A DNA stretch of 8,232 nt from Kordiimonadaceae bacterium. Lineage in GTDB: Bacteria > Pseudomonadota > Alphaproteobacteria > Sphingomonadales > Emcibacteraceae. The stretch lies in NCBI GenBank assembly GCA_018699075.1, contig JABIPV010000098.1, positions 1-8,232 of the forward strand, written 5' to 3'. The notes under the pieces were generated by a model. It was not told where the DNA came from and did not search any database. It saw nothing but the letters and a program-made list of their open reading frames with translations. The translations under genes and the position numbers were made by a program. This document shows, piece by piece, positions 7,182 through 8,232 of the stretch. Each line of letters begins with the position of its first letter. Position 1 is the first letter of the stretch.

Positions 7182-8045
7182 ATGAAAAAATCAGTAGGTT
7201 TTTTAAAATTTTTGATAACGGCCGTTGCAAACTTTACCAAGCATGATGGTATGGTGATGGCAGGGCACCTTGCCTTTTTAGGTATGCTCGCCCTATTCCC
7301 GTTTATAATTTTTCTAGTCTCCCTCGCTGGAACATTCGGGCAATCGGAAGCAGGCATTGGTGCACTGACTAATATGTTTGATGCTATGCCACCTGATGTC
7401 GCCGTAATTTTACGCGCGCCAATAGAACAAATGGTCACGACAACCAACAAAGGCATCATGACATTTAGTATCATTGGCGCCATTTGGGTTTCGTCTTCCG
7501 CCATTGATGCAGCACGCCTTGCAATTGTTAGGGCATATTCAACAGTAACTCGCCGCCCGTATTTAAGGCGTAGGGCAGAAGGTTTCTTGCTTGTGATACT
7601 ATCCGCAAGCAGTATCATTCTAGGGATGGCTGCTCTTGTCTTTGGCCCAGTCATCTGGAAAACCATTATCAAATTTAGCCCCATCGATGCAGATTGGAAT
7701 TTCCTATGGAATATCATTCGCCTATCTGTCAGTTTCAGTCTGATATTCGGCGCACTTTGCCTTGCTTATTTTGTCTTGAGGCCTCGTAAACTTGAATTGG
7801 CCGGGCCTGTGGCCCCAGGGGCAATTGCTGCTATTATTTTATGGATGATAGTCGGTAATGGATTTTCACTATATTTGAAATATTTTGGCAATTATGATGT
7901 TACCTACGGCAGTCTAGCAGGAGGCATTATAGCTTTAGTATTTTTCTATTTTATCAGTGTCGGATTTATCATTGGTGCTGAAATTAATGCAACCCTTTAC
8001 CATCACAGACTTAATAAAAATGAAAAAAATGAGCCAAGTGATTGA
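7182..8045 (+). CDS. YihY/BrkB-family inner-membrane protein
   Basis: A polytopic inner-membrane protein of 287 residues, the family's usual size. Six hydrophobic segments lie at about 29-53, 92-112, 134-156, 178-201, 211-236 and 243-267. Family features are the early AGHLAFLGMLALFPFIIF stretch, the WVSSSAIDAARLAI segment, and near the end NYDVTYGSLAG (237-247) followed by GAEINATLY. The tail is polar and charged. YihY proteins were once misannotated as RNase BN; their molecular role is still unclear. The ATG begins 1 base after the J-protein stop and has no good Shine-Dalgarno (only a GGA about 14 bases upstream), so translation probably depends on termination of the upstream gene. Confidence 0.92.
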   Translation: MKKSVGFLKFLITAVANFTKHDGMVMAGHLAFLGMLALFPFIIFLVSLAGTFGQSEAGIGALTNMFDAMPPDVAVILRAPIEQMVTTTNKGIMTFSIIGAIWVSSSAIDAARLAIVRAYSTVTRRPYLRRRAEGFLLVILSASSIILGMAALVFGPVIWKTIIKFSPIDADWNFLWNIIRLSVSFSLIFGALCLAYFVLRPRKLELAGPVAPGAIAAIILWMIVGNGFSLYLKYFGNYDVTYGSLAGGIIALVFFYFISVGFIIGAEINATLYHHRLNKNEKNEPSD

Positions 8046-8066
8046 ATTTGTAGCGATATTGTGTAG

Positions 8067-8098
8067 GATACGGTTAAGATGATAAAGTCAACGGTATC
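8067..8098. promoter_or_regulatory. imperfect inverted repeat upstream of fabI, possible operator
   Basis: GATACGGTT (8067-8075) and AACGGTATC (8090-8098) are inverted copies that match at 8 of 9 positions, with a 14-base spacer. The left arm overlaps a weak -10-like TAGGAT (8064-8069), which has TTGAAT (8042-8047) 16 bases upstream. This would suit a regulator site at the fabI promoter or an RNA stem in its leader. There is no T tract, so it is not a terminator for the YihY gene. Confidence 0.35.
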
Positions 8099-8108
8099 AT
8101 AAAAGGCA

Positions 8109-8127
8109 TTTGGGAATAATACCCAGA
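8109..8127 (+). promoter_or_regulatory. short hairpin next to the fabI ribosome binding site
   Basis: TTTGGG (8109-8114) can pair with CCCAGA (8122-8127) through six pairs, one of them T-G, around a 7-base loop. The right arm ends inside AGAGGA (8125-8130), the Shine-Dalgarno for fabI, 8 bases before its ATG. It could tune fabI translation, but small hairpins of this kind are frequent by chance. Confidence 0.25.
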
Positions 8128-8138
8128 GGAATAAAAAG

Positions 8139-8232
8139 ATGAGTGAAAAAAAAGGACTCCTTTCAGGTAAGCGTGGCATAATTATGGGCGCTGCTAATAA
8201 CCGTTCCATTGCATGGGGCATTGCAAAGAGAG
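8139..8232 (+). CDS. fabI: enoyl-[acyl-carrier-protein] reductase, N-terminal part, cut by window edge
   Basis: Only the first 31 residues are present. They read MSEKKGLLSGKRGIIMGAAN followed by NRSIAWGIAKR, the NAD-binding start of FabI-type short-chain dehydrogenases. The diagnostic part is GxxxxxSIAWGIA, where FabI replaces the usual TGxxxGIG of this superfamily. FabI reduces trans-2-enoyl-ACP with NAD(P)H in the last step of fatty-acid elongation, in the cytosol. The start has AGAGGA 8 bases upstream. The 93-base gap after the YihY gene with its own inverted repeat suggests a separate promoter. Assignment to FabI is strong despite the short piece, since the SIAWG signature is distinctive. 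Confidence 0.9.
   Translation, partial: MSEKKGLLSGKRGIIMGAANNRSIAWGIAKR

Noticed and set aside
7160..7717. 185-residue reverse-strand open frame across the YihY gene
   Set aside because: It is antisense to a gene with clear family motifs and has no recognisable protein features of its own; the length is explained by codon bias in the real gene.
1..8232. RNA genes, CRISPR arrays, insertion sequences, attachment sites, defence or toxin-antitoxin genes
   Set aside because: I looked for tRNA-like cloverleaf segments, spaced repeats, transposase motifs and terminal inverted repeats on both strands and saw none; almost all of the sequence is covered by recognisable housekeeping or envelope genes.

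Overview
The window looks like an ordinary chromosomal segment of a Gram-negative alphaproteobacterium with a fairly AT-rich genome. Signs of this are an outer-membrane TorF-type porin, a lipoprotein of the RT0821/Lpp0805 (17 kDa antigen) type, a PdxH of the short alphaproteobacterial form, and the gene run lipoprotein - J protein - YihY - FabI. From memory, that run resembles neighbourhoods seen in this class. I cannot name the genus. Nothing here points to a plasmid, prophage, insertion sequence, CRISPR array or RNA gene.

Layout. (1) Positions 1-215 are an AT-rich leader. It is followed by a forward pair: a transmembrane methyl-accepting chemotaxis protein (216-2444, GTG start) and, 16 bases later, a TorF-family putative porin (2461-3144). 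The pair ends at a strong hairpin terminator (3163-3193). (2) A reverse-strand block is read from 5648 down to 3253: pdxH, a FieF-like cation efflux transporter, a small ArsC/YffB-like thioredoxin-fold protein and a class I SAM methyltransferase. The junctions are a 4-base ATGA overlap, a 1-base gap and another ATGA overlap, so this is almost certainly one translationally coupled operon. It converges on the same terminator. (3) An 89-base divergent promoter region (5649-5737) separates pdxH from a forward block: a glycine-zipper lipoprotein (5738-6205), a J-domain co-chaperone without a zinc finger (6251-7180), a YihY/BrkB-family inner-membrane protein (7182-8045, starting 1 base after the J-protein stop) and the first 94 bases of fabI (8139-8232, cut by the window edge).

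How the genes may work together. The first block pairs a sensor for an extracellular ligand with an outer-membrane channel, which suggests (inference only) a shared substrate. The reverse block joins vitamin B6 cofactor supply, divalent metal export and two small enzymes of unknown substrate; no single pathway explains it. The right-hand block is mostly envelope-related: an outer-membrane lipoprotein, a chaperone, an inner-membrane protein and a fatty-acid synthesis enzyme.

I found no convincing new multi-gene system. The most checkable leads are the tightly coupled reverse operon with its unassigned ArsC-like and methyltransferase genes, the chemoreceptor-porin pairing, the J-protein/YihY coupling and an imperfect inverted repeat upstream of fabI.
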